Origin: JBPESN01 sp051710625
GTDB taxonomy: Bacteria; Pseudomonadota; Gammaproteobacteria; Enterobacterales; Enterobacteriaceae
Direction: 5' to 3'
Length of the DNA stretch: 21,574 nucleotides
Assembly: GCF_051710625.1 (NCBI RefSeq)
Contig: NZ_JBPESN010000039.1
Coordinates: forward strand, 1-21,574
Shown: piece after piece, positions 11,894 to 18,994 of the stretch
How the letters are laid out: each line of letters opens with the position of its first letter
Numbering within the stretch: position 1 is the first letter of the stretch
Made by a program: the position numbers and the translations under genes
The notes under the pieces: model-generated
Told to the model about the DNA's origin: nothing
Seen by the model: only the letters and a program-made list of their open reading frames with translations
The model's database searches: none

Positions 11894-12994
11894 ATGGATT
11901 TCCCGCGCCCGCTTCACGATTTGCCCAGAATGTTATTCAGCGTGACGTTTATCGCGCTGATGACCCTTGGCTGCTTTTGGGTAGTACAGCCCTTTATTCT
12001 CGGCTTTTCATGGGCATCAATGGTGGTGATAGCGACCTGGCCGCTGCTGATAAAGGTGCAGCATTTACTTTGGGGACGGCGTTCGCTGGCGGTGGTGGTC
12101 ATGACGTTACTGCTGTTGCTGCTGTTTGTGCTGCCGGTGTCGATTCTGGTGAGCAGTATTGTCGATAATAGCGCCCCGCTGGTTGCCTGGGCCACGCAAC
12201 CGGATCGGCTGACCCTGCCCGCCCTTGCCTGGCTGCAGGATGTACCGATGGTGGGCCGCAAACTCTACAGCGCCTGGCAATCGCTGATTTCCGGCGGTAG
12301 CGCGCCGTTAATGAGCAAAATCCAGCCCTATATCGGCAAGGCCGCCAGCTGGCTGTTGGCCCAGGTGGCCAACCTGGGCAGCCTGCTGCTGCACTGCGGG
12401 TTGATGATTTTGTTCAGCGTCTTGCTGTATTTGCGCGGCGAACGCGTGGGGATGGCGGTGCGGCATTTCGCCATACGCCTGGGCGCGGAACGCGGCGACG
12501 CATCGGTTTTGCTGGCGGCTCAGGCCATCCGGGCGGCCGCGCTGGGCGTGGTGCTGACCGCTATTGTCCAGTCCGTGCTGGGCGGCATCGGTTTGGCGAT
12601 TACCGGCATTCCACTGGCGACCGTCCTGACCATAACCATGTTCGTGTTGTGTATCGCCCAATTAGGCCCCTTGCCGGTGCTGATCCCAGCCATGATCTGG
12701 CTTTATTGGAGCGGCGATACCACCTGGGGGACGGTATTACTGGTATGGAGCTGTGTCGTGGCGACCCTGGATAACATTCTGCGACCGATATTCATCCATA
12801 TGGGGGCCGATTTACCTATGCTGCTGGTGTTGTGCGGCGTATTGGGCGGTTTATTGGCTTTCGGAATGATAGGCCTCTTTATCGGACCGGTGGTGCTGGC
12901 GGTCTCCTGGCGGTTGGTCTTCGCCTGGATGCAGGAAGCGCCCCCGCCGGGAAAAATCGATAATCCGGAAAAACAGCTTAAGGAATTACATTAA
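11894..12994 (+). CDS. ydiK: YdiK, AI-2E family inner-membrane protein
   Basis: This 366-aa polytopic membrane protein of the AI-2E transporter (UPF0118/TqsA) family matches E. coli YdiK over its whole length. Hydrophobic segments are visible near residues 13-35, 60-85, 155-175, 205-235, 238-262, 270-290 and 305-345. The family-typical C-terminal stretch runs from LGPLPVLIPAMIWLYWSGDTTWG to FGMIGLFIGPVVLAVSWRL. The substrate of YdiK is not established. The ATG at 11894 has a GAGGAGAAAGG ribosome-binding region just upstream. It diverges from ydiJ across a 276-bp gap, as in E. coli. It is the only intact gene in the block between sufA and the full IS copy. Confidence 0.95.
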   Translation: MDFPRPLHDLPRMLFSVTFIALMTLGCFWVVQPFILGFSWASMVVIATWPLLIKVQHLLWGRRSLAVVVMTLLLLLLFVLPVSILVSSIVDNSAPLVAWATQPDRLTLPALAWLQDVPMVGRKLYSAWQSLISGGSAPLMSKIQPYIGKAASWLLAQVANLGSLLLHCGLMILFSVLLYLRGERVGMAVRHFAIRLGAERGDASVLLAAQAIRAAALGVVLTAIVQSVLGGIGLAITGIPLATVLTITMFVLCIAQLGPLPVLIPAMIWLYWSGDTTWGTVLLVWSCVVATLDNILRPIFIHMGADLPMLLVLCGVLGGLLAFGMIGLFIGPVVLAVSWRLVFAWMQEAPPPGKIDNPEKQLKELH

Positions 12995-13003
12995 TCCCCT
13001 CAG

Positions 13004-13030
13004 GTCCCGGCGAGCGCCGGGACAATTATT
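13004..13030 (+). terminator. Probable ydiK terminator hairpin
   Basis: An 8-bp perfect stem GTCCCGGC/GCCGGGAC with loop GAGC (13004-13023) starts 10 nt after the ydiK stop and is followed by AATTATT. The T-tract is weak, so termination could be partial. Confidence 0.5.
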
Positions 13031-13084
13031 CCCCCACGTCGCAGCACCTATTCTTTTAAATCGCTAAGTCATTTTACCGTTATT

Positions 13085-13211
13085 TTCCTTTAGCGGACAC
13101 TGGTCGCAATAGGCGGCTTATATGGAATAAATCTGAGTGACGTACTGCAGGTTTATCCCTACTATGCGTGTTATTAGCTCTATGATTTAGTAATGATTTT
13201 AATGCTCCGCG
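13085..13211 (+). ncRNA. rprA: Possible relic of the sRNA gene rprA
   Basis: In E. coli the sRNA RprA, an activator of rpoS translation, is encoded just downstream of ydiK on the same strand. At the same place here the 19-mer ATGGAATAAATCTGAGTGA resembles, at 14 of 19 positions by recall, the RprA core around GGAAATCCCCTGAGTGA. No Rho-independent terminator follows, because the IS begins at 13212. If this is rprA, its 3' end is missing. The assignment rests mainly on position and is weak. Confidence 0.25.
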
Positions 13212-13283
13212 TGTAGTGGCACATTGAATTTGGCCACCTAAACAGAGGTGATATGCTCACCTCGGAACAACACGGGTGCACCA

Positions 13284-13587
13284 ATGAAAAGAAAAAATTT
13301 TAGTCCTGAATTCAAACGCGAATCCGCTCAACTGGTTGTCGACCAAAATTACGCCGCCGCGCCAGCAGCAAAAGCCATGGACGTCGGCCTTTCTACGATG
13401 ACGAAATGGGTAAAACAACTGCGTGATGAGCGACAGGGAAAAACATCAAAAGCCTCTCCCGTAACCCCGAAACAAATCGAAATACGTGAACTCAAGAATG
13501 AAGGTACAACGCATTGAAATGGAAAACGAAATATTAAGAAAGGCTACAGCGCTCTTGATGTCAGACTCCCTGAACAGTTCTCGTTAA
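13284..13587 (+). pseudogene. IS3-family orfA, frameshifted
   Basis: The frame starts MKRKNFSPEFKRESAQLV and includes the HTH that binds the IS ends (AKAMDVGLSTMTKWVKQLR). It stops early at 13517 after IRELKNEGTTH. The rest of OrfA is found in the next frame up to a TAA at 13585-13587: RIEMENEILRKATALLMSDSLNSSR, the leucine-zipper part used for multimerisation. A single-base change of frame near 13500 explains this. In this family OrfA is also fused to OrfB by programmed -1 frameshifting near the orfA end. The shift at 13500 is upstream of the expected place and is more likely a mutation. Confidence 0.85.
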
Positions 13588-14455
13588 TCGGAAAACTCAG
13601 AGCGCATTATCCTGTGGCCACACTCTGCTACGTGTTCAGGGTTCATCGCAGCAGTTACAAATACTGGAAAAGTCGTCCTGACAGGCCAGACGGCAGGCGA
13701 ACGGTATTGCGCAGTCAGGTTCATGAACTGCACATATCAGCCATGTGGTGCCGCTGGCGCGAGAAGTATCGCCACCATGGCAACCCAGAGAAGGCTTCCG
13801 GATGGGGCGCTGGCTCGCAGGCAGGCTCATGAAAGAGCTGGGGCTGGTCAGTTGTCAGCAGGCGACGCACAGGTATAAGTGTGGCGGTCAGAAGCATGTT
13901 GCGATCCCGAATTATCTTGAGCGCCAGTTCGCTGTAACGGAGCCAAACCAGGTATGGTGGGGCGATGTGACGTATATCTGGACTGGGAAACGCTGGGCAT
14001 ACCTTGCGGTTGTTCTTGATCTGTTCGCGAGGAAACCGGTGGGCTGGGCTATGTCGTTCTCCCCAGACAGCAGACTGACCATCAAAGCACTGGAAACGGC
14101 ATGGGAAACGCGTGGTAAACCAGCCGGAGTGACGTTCCACAGCGATCAGGGTAGCCACTATACGAGCAGGCAGTTCCGACAGTTGCTGTGGCGTTACCGG
14201 TTCAAACAAAGCATGAGTCGGCGGGGTAACTGTTGGGATAACAGTCCGATGGAGCGCCTCATCAGAAGTCTGAAAAATGAGTGGATACCGGTAACGGGCC
14301 ACATAAGCTTCAGCGAAGCAGCTCATGGAATTACCGACTATATCGTGGGATATTACAACGCACTCAGGCCGCATAAATATAACGGTGGGTTGCCACCAAA
14401 CGAATCAGAAAATGGGCACTGGAAAAACGCTAACGCGGTGGCCAGTTTTAGTTGA
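13581..14455 (+). pseudogene. IS3-family orfB (DDE transposase), frameshifted
   Basis: OrfB is the rve-type catalytic part of the transposase. The first part (LIGKLRAHYPVATLCYVFRV) is in one frame until about 13740. From about 13800 the rest runs in another frame to TGA 14453-14455. Between them, a short piece (ARSIATMATQR) is legible only in the third frame, so at least two indels exist. The catalytic triad is still visible: D in WWGDVTYIWTG, D in FHSDQGSHYTS and E in SPMERLIRSLKNEW, with the C-terminal LRPHKYNGGLPP. The start is approximate. Confidence 0.88.
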
Positions 14456-14554
14456 CCACTACAATTTGGTACACTCAGGGCTGGCGCCGGTCGGTCGTAT
14501 TTCCCCATGACTTGCCCTTGCGCCGCTCTACAAGTTACTGACTCAGGATCGCTT

Positions 14555-15484
14555 ATGCTAAACATAACCAACAGGCTGGCGTGGACGCTGGCCACTGTGC
14601 TGGCCTGCGGCATCAACGCGGCCGGGGCTACCGTCTATCCCTTGCCGCCGGACAACAGCCGGCTTATCGGTGAGAACACAACCCATACCGTCATCCAGGA
14701 TGGCGGTTCGCTGGAGGTGATCGCCGACAAATATAAAATCGGCCTGCTGGCGATGCTGGAAGCCAACCCGGGCACCGATCCCTGGCTCCCCCGCCCGGGC
14801 ACGGTATTGACCATCCCCAATCAAATGCTGTTACCCGATACGCCGCGCAAGGGTATCGTCATCAATCTCGCAGAATTGCGGCTTTACTATTACCCCAAAA
14901 GACAAAACCAGGTGATTGTTTACCCCATCGGCATTGGCCAACTGGGGCGCAATACGCCGACGATGATGACGTCGATTAGCCAGAAAATTCCCAATCCAAC
15001 CTGGACGCCGACCGCCAATATCCGCAAGATTTACCTGAAAGAGCAGGGTATTACGCTGCCCGCCGTGGTCCCGGCAGGCCCGAAAAACCCGATGGGGCTG
15101 TACGCGCTGCGGTTGGCGGCCGGTACCGGCACTTATCTTATCCACGGCACCAATGCCAATTTTGGTATCGGCATGCGGGTCAGCTCTGGCTGTATTCGGT
15201 TGCGGCCGGACGATATTGAGGCCCTGTTTAACAGCGTACCGGTCGGTATTCGCGTTTAGGTCATTAATGAGCCGGTGAAAGTGGCGGTGGAGCCTGACGG
15301 CAAGCGCTATGTGGAGATCCATCAACCGCTGTCCCGCACCGAGAAAGAGGATCCGCAGACTTTACCCATTCGCTTTAACGCTCGGACGACCAAATTTGTT
15401 GCCGCGCCCACGACGGACCGCGCCATGGTGAAGCAGGCCGTGGCGCGCCGCTCGGGTATGCCGGTGCTGGTGAATAACGGTTAA
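14555..15484 (+). pseudogene. ldtE: ldtE (ynhG), L,D-transpeptidase with an in-frame amber codon
   Basis: LdtE is a periplasmic YkuD-family enzyme that makes 3-3 crosslinks in peptidoglycan. The ATG at 14555 (AGGA about 8 nt upstream) opens a signal peptide to about residue 25. A LysM-like segment (~44-88) follows, then the YkuD domain with IHGTN (H197) and SSGCIR (catalytic C213). A TAG at 15257-15259 ends the protein after 234 residues. Beyond it the same frame continues for 74 codons with clear LdtE sequence (VINEPVKVAVEPDGKRYVEI) to a TAA at 15482. One C-to-T change (CAG to TAG) would explain it. The catalytic domain is complete before the stop, so partial activity or read-through is possible. 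The IS at 14463 separates it from the suf operon that precedes it in E. coli. Confidence 0.88.
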
Positions 15485-15643
15485 CCGGCGCCGCCAGAGG
15501 CGTCTCAGATGGGGGAAAAACGGCGGACCACGCTGCCGCAAAAGGCGCCGAGGGTGCATAATGCACGGCCCGGCCTGTCCACGCTTGGCATTGGGCTGAG
15601 GCGTTGACGTAGGGCCGCAGCAGCACGACATAGATAAAGACAG

Positions 15644-15669
15644 ACGCATTGCCTGAACCGGCGATGCGT
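15644..15669 (+). terminator. Hairpin, probable ldtE terminator
   Basis: The arms ACGCATTGCC and GGCGATGCGT form a 10-bp stem with one G-U pair and a 6-nt loop (TGAACC). A TTTTT run follows about 10 nt later on the plus strand. The distance to the T-run is longer than ideal, so it could instead be another structured element. Confidence 0.4.
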
Positions 15670-15705
15670 CCGTTGTCGTTTTTGCACTGGTATGCTCAAG
15701 GCAAC

Positions 15706-15724
15706 GTTTTAGTTGACCACTACA
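15706..15724 (+). repeat. Orphan right end of the IS3-family element
   Basis: The 19-mer gttttagttgaccactaca is identical to the last 19 bp of the full IS copy (14445-14463), but no other IS sequence adjoins it. It looks like the scar of a deleted copy, or the breakpoint of an IS-adjacent rearrangement. Confidence 0.85.
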
Positions 15725-15889
15725 GTTTTATGCCGCGCGCCAAAGATGCCGGCGTGACGAGTCAGGCCAGGCCTCTGGCGCGTTCTCGGGGCGGGAGTGA
15801 GCGTCAGGGATTAACGCGTCCCATGATGGTGCCCGCGGGAGCGCAATGAGGGGAGAAAATCAAGCGCCAGTGACTAGCGTTTGGCAGGT

Positions 15890-15917
15890 AAAAAAATGGC
15901 GCACAGAGTGCGCCATT
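15890..15917 (-). terminator. lpp Rho-independent terminator
   Basis: On the minus strand a stem of at least 9 bp (ATGGCGCAC/GTGCGCCAT, loop of 3) is followed by a T-run (the plus-strand A-run at 15890-15896). It lies about 20 nt past the lpp stop and resembles the known E. coli lpp terminator. Confidence 0.92.
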
Positions 15918-15937
15918 CCCAATCAAGACCGGAACTC

Positions 15938-16174
15938 TTACTTACGGTAAGAAGTGGCTTGGTTGTCCAGACGTTGGTTAGCACGGGCAGCGTCGTCTTT
16001 AGCAGCCTGTACGTCGGAGCGCAGAGCGTTCACGTCGTTGCTAACCTGGTCAACTTTGGTGTTCAGGGTCTGAACGTCGGAGGACAGCTGATCAATTTTA
16101 GCGTTGCTAGAGCAGCCAGCCAGCAGAGTGGAACCCAGAATTACCGCGCCCAGTACCAGTTTAGTACGATTCAT
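15938..16174 (-). CDS. lpp: Lpp, Braun's lipoprotein
   Basis: This 78-aa precursor gives the abundant trimeric lipoprotein that ties the outer membrane to peptidoglycan. It has a signal peptide and lipobox LAGC with the lipidated Cys21. The coiled-coil heptads start at SSNAKIDQLSSDVQTL and continue to the C-terminus. The terminal Lys78 is the residue linked to peptidoglycan. It is nearly identical to E. coli Lpp and intact. Promoter, 5' leader and terminator are all conserved, so it should be strongly expressed. It sits next to the damaged L,D-transpeptidase gene ldtE and follows pykF, the usual enterobacterial arrangement. Confidence 0.98.
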   Translation of the reverse strand: MNRTKLVLGAVILGSTLLAGCSSNAKIDQLSSDVQTLNTKVDQVSNDVNALRSDVQAAKDDAARANQRLDNQATSYRK

Positions 16175-16219
16175 TATTAATACCCTCTAGATTGAGTTAA
16201 TCTCCATGTAGCATTACAA

Positions 16220-16248
16220 GTATTACACAAACTATTTTCGAATGAGAA
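16220..16248 (-). promoter_or_regulatory. lpp promoter
   Basis: On the minus strand TTCTCA (16248-16243), a 17-nt spacer and TAATAC (16225-16220) match the E. coli lpp promoter. The transcript should start near 16212. The following leader (GCTACATGGAGATTAACTCA and the GAGGG ribosome-binding site) is essentially that of E. coli. Confidence 0.88.
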
Positions 16249-16600
16249 TAAATTTTGCGAATAAAACAATTAAATTCGATCGACCGCTCAAAGAAACATC
16301 TTATTTTACAGGGGTGGGGGTTAAAAAAAACGGGCTAAGGACCTTGCGGCCATAAGATTTTTCCGATTAAGTCAGCGGCAAAACGTGCTATTGAAATTGG
16401 TTGCGCTAAATATTTTATGTCCCTGACACGATTCTTTTTGTCTGTCCACCCAATTAGCGCTGATGTTGATGGCCAACAAGCCGTGAAATAGGCCTGCGGA
16501 TAAAGTTTCTTTATACCATTATGGTACCAATTGCGGTATTGCCAGGATGCTCGCTACTTAATAAGTATTGCACTTATTTAATAACGCCGGCAGGGGCTAA
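16249..16600. other. Intergenic region upstream of the lpp promoter
   Basis: About 350 bp between the lpp promoter and the pykF terminator. It is AT-rich next to the promoter, which is typical of the UP-like region of lpp. I see no gene or clear regulatory site in the rest. Confidence 0.5.
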
Positions 16601-16627
16601 CAAAAAAGCCCCTGCATGAACAGGGGC
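16601..16627 (-). terminator. pykF Rho-independent terminator
   Basis: On the minus strand the stem GCCCCTG/CAGGGGC (16627-16608) with a 6-nt loop is followed by TTTTTTG. It lies downstream of the pykF pseudogene and is still well formed. Confidence 0.9.
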
Positions 16628-16697
16628 CTGAGAGGAGGGCCGACACTCGGGGTGGATGAGCTGCATCGGCTCTAAGCGGACCGCGCCATTGGCGGCG

Positions 16698-18174
16698 CTA
16701 CGTCGTGCAGTGCCGCAGAAATAAGGGGACAGACGTGCCTGCACCCCCCGGGCTGCGTTGCAGCATATGCACCCGGGCGCTGTTGGTGGTGTCGCTCGGT
16801 ACCAGCGCGCCGGACACCATGACGATAATGTCGCCCTTGGCCCCTAAACCGGTTTCCAACGCCATTGCCTTGCCGATGCGGTAGAAATCATCGGTCGAGG
16901 CGATTTCTTTAACGAGCTGGCAGGACACCCCTTTGCTCAGCGGAAGCTGGCGGGCGGTCAGCGGGTTCGTGGTCAGGGCCAGAATTTCCGCTTTCAGGAA
17001 ATATTTACGCACTGACTTGGCGGATTTGTCGCCCTCGATCGCGACTACAATCAGTGGCAATTTCAGTTTTTCTGCGGTTTCGATCGCGCCGCGGCAGACC
17101 GCTTCGGTAATGCGAAGTTTGCGGCTATCGTTCAGACTGTCGATGCAGCTCGGCAGAATTCGATCGGTGCGCTGGCAGATAGTTGCCATAATAATCACGG
17201 CTTCCAGCAAGTATTTACCTTTTGAGCTCTCGCCGGATAGCATCACGGCGTCTGTGCCATCGAGAATGGCGTTGGCCACGTCGCCGGCTTCCGCGCGGGT
17301 CGGACGTGGGGTTTTGATCATCGAGTCGAGCATTTGGGTCGCGGTAATCACTACCTTGCGCGCCCGGTTACATTTTTCGATCATTATTTTTTGCGTGAAA
17401 ATCACTTCTTCCACCGGAATTTCGACAGAGAGATCGCCGCGGGTGACCATAATGCTGTCGGAAATTTCGAGGGTTTCGTCGAAATTATTCAGCCTTTCTT
17501 GGTTTTTGGTTTTAGAAATGATCTGGATATGGCCGCAGCCGTGCTGCTCCAGGTGTTCGCGGGTTTCCAGTACGTCGGAACGTTTGCGAACAAGGCGGCG
17601 ATGAAATCGACGCCTTGTTCGCAGCCGAAAATCGGGTCACGTTTATCTTTTTTCGCCAGCGCGGGCAGGGCAATGGGACACTCCGGGCAGATTAACCCCT
17701 TTGTTTTCACTTAAATCGCTATTATTGAGTACCTTACATACCACCAGGTCCTGGGTGACGCTGGTCACGGTCATGACCGTGACCAGCAGGCCGTCATCGA
17801 CCAGCACGGTATTACCTACCGCCAGATCCTGGGTGAACCCCGGATAGGTGACCGCAACGCGTTCGCTGTTGCCGATAACGCTCTGATCGGTCATAAAGGT
17901 AAAGGTTTGGCCGGCGCGCCAGCGAGACATCGGCGCCGTTTTCCAATTTCATGGTGCGGGTTTCGGGGCTTTTAGTATCAAGCAAAATCGCGCCCTGCTG
18001 ACCGGTTCTTTTCAACACCGCACGCAGATTTTTGATGCGCTGACCGTGCTCTTCATAATCACCATGGGAAAAATTGAGACGCATGACGTTCGTACCTGCA
18101 TCAAGCAGGCTGGACAGTACCTCTTCGGATTCGGTTTTCGGGCCGATGGTACAAACAATATTAGTCTTTTTCAT
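16698..18174 (-). pseudogene. pykF: Broken pykF, pyruvate kinase I
   Basis: PykF converts phosphoenolpyruvate and ADP to pyruvate and ATP and is activated by fructose-1,6-bisphosphate. The start MKKTNIVCTIGPKTESEE (18174) and the remainder match E. coli PykF, but the frame changes near 17917 (+1), 17675 (extra C in CCC) and 17593 (small deletion). Conserved positions have also changed: DTKGPEIRT reads DTKSPETRT, and SKIENQEG reads SKTKNQER. The latter replaces the metal-binding Glu by Lys (17507-17505), though the catalytic Lys (17513-17511) remains. The ancestral stop has become CAA (16760-16758), adding 20 codons. The last ~290 codons are still open. The gene is clearly dead. Confidence 0.95.
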
Positions 18175-18682
18175 AACGTTGATTTCTATAAGTTGTGATG
18201 GATGATAAAGCTGATGCATCGCCGGACCAGGCCCGCGATGAAAAAAAAGCCGCTTCAAACCTGCGGTCCATTTTAAAGGATAGGTGACAACGCTCAGAAC
18301 GTAAGGAAAAAAAGCAGAACGGCTCAGGTCGGCGAAGCCAAAGTGCGCCGCAGAACAATGTTGTTTTTATCGGTTTAAGACAAATCAATCGGCACAAACC
18401 ATTCAATTAAAATAACGTTTTGCATTATAGTTATTGACCGGCGGGAAACAAAGTAAAAACTGGACAATTAATGCGTTAGCACAAAAAAAAGCGTGATTGT
18501 GCCATCTTTACAAAGATCATCGCACTTTAGCCCTTGTCGGCGTAAATCCCTGATAAGGCTTGATATCGCGCATTGCGGGTTTAAGCGCCCCGCGAGCGCG
18601 GCCGTCTTGAAAATGCCTCGAAGCAGCGTATGGAAACAAAGGGCAAGGAAAGCGTGTGTAAAAGAAAGGGCGCAGACAGTAT
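18175..18682. other. Intergenic region between pykF and the tRNA-Val genes
   Basis: This stretch contains no recognisable gene. On the minus strand a perfect TATAAT (18429-18424), with a poor -35 (TTGTTT at 16 nt), could be the pykF promoter with a leader of about 245 nt. GAATGGTTT near 18398-18406 loosely resembles a Cra half site. A stem GTGC/GCAC closing a 6-bp ATCTTT/AAAGAT hairpin (about 18499-18525), followed on the minus strand by T8, may end the tRNA transcript. All of these are weak readings. Confidence 0.35.
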
Positions 18683-18759
18683 TGGTGCGTCCGAGTGGAC
18701 TCGAACTACCGACCCCCACCATGTCAAGGTAATGCTCTAATTAATTGAGCTACGGACGC
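18683..18759 (-). tRNA. valW: tRNA-Val (GAC), degenerate, probably a pseudo-tRNA
   Basis: This 77-nt gene ends in an encoded CCA. It has a perfect 7-bp acceptor stem (GCGTCCG/CGGACGC) and a GAC anticodon loop TTGACAT. Against the neighbouring copy and the enterobacterial consensus it carries six uncompensated changes, all G-to-A or C-to-T: G15A, G18A and G19A (D-loop reads CAATTAATTAG), C27T and C28T (leaving two G-U pairs), and G52A (A-C mismatch in the T stem). Loss of G18 and G19, which pair with U55 and C56 at the elbow, should prevent correct folding. The intact copy lies 8 nt upstream in transcription order. Confidence 0.85.
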
Positions 18760-18767
18760 ACAAAGAA

Positions 18768-18844
18768 TGGTGCGTTCTAATGGACTTGAACCATCGACCC
18801 CCACCATGTCAAGGTGGTGCTCTAACCAACTGAGCTAAGAACGC
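18768..18844 (-). tRNA. valV: tRNA-Val (GAC), intact
   Basis: This 77-nt gene includes an encoded CCA. All stems pair: acceptor GCGTTCT/AGAACGC, D stem, anticodon stem CCACC/GGTGG, and T stem with one G-U. The D-loop AGTTGGTTA keeps G18-G19 and the anticodon is GAC, reading GUC and GUU valine codons. It is first in the two-gene transcript. Confidence 0.97.
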
Positions 18845-18872
18845 ATTTTGTTGCCTGCCGCCAGCCCGACGA

Positions 18873-18901
18873 ATATTAACGGGCTCTATCACCCCTTGCA
18901 A
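18873..18901 (-). promoter_or_regulatory. Promoter of the tRNA-Val pair
   Basis: On the minus strand TTGCAA (18901-18896), a 17-nt spacer and TAATAT (18878-18873) are followed by the GC-rich stretch CGTCGGGC. Such a discriminator is typical of stringently controlled stable-RNA promoters. Transcription would begin near 18866, about 20 nt before the first tRNA. Confidence 0.75.
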
Positions 18902-18994
18902 GAGGAAAACGCGTTTTTTCGCCTCGACGCCGATTGGTTGTCGAGGGAATGTGCATTAAGCCGGCTTTTTCACCGCTCAAGGCACATTTTGCCC

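Larger units (their letters stand above)
13212..14463 (+). mobile_element. IS3-family element, full length (copy B)
   Basis: This 1252-bp element runs from TGTAGTGG (13212) to CCACTACA (14463), so its termini form an inverted repeat. It carries orfA and orfB with a DDE integrase core. The left 280 bp is nearly identical to copies at 1-279 (opposite strand) and 21398-21574 (same strand). The flanking bases (gcg before, att after) show no 3-bp target duplication. That fits recombination between copies or later change at the flanks. Both reading frames are interrupted, so this copy should not transpose on its own. Confidence 0.95.
15485..15937. other. Intergenic region between ldtE and lpp
   Basis: ldtE and lpp converge here, as in E. 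coli. The stretch contains a strong hairpin (15644-15669), an orphan 19-bp IS end (15706-15724) and the lpp terminator (15890-15917). No reading frame in it resembles a known protein. It is clearly longer than the ldtE-lpp gap I recall for E. coli, which suits insertion followed by loss of an IS. Confidence 0.6.

Noticed and set aside
18493..18732. Small open frame upstream of and running into the tRNA-Val gene
   Set aside because: It overlaps the tRNA antisense strand and has no homology that I recognise.
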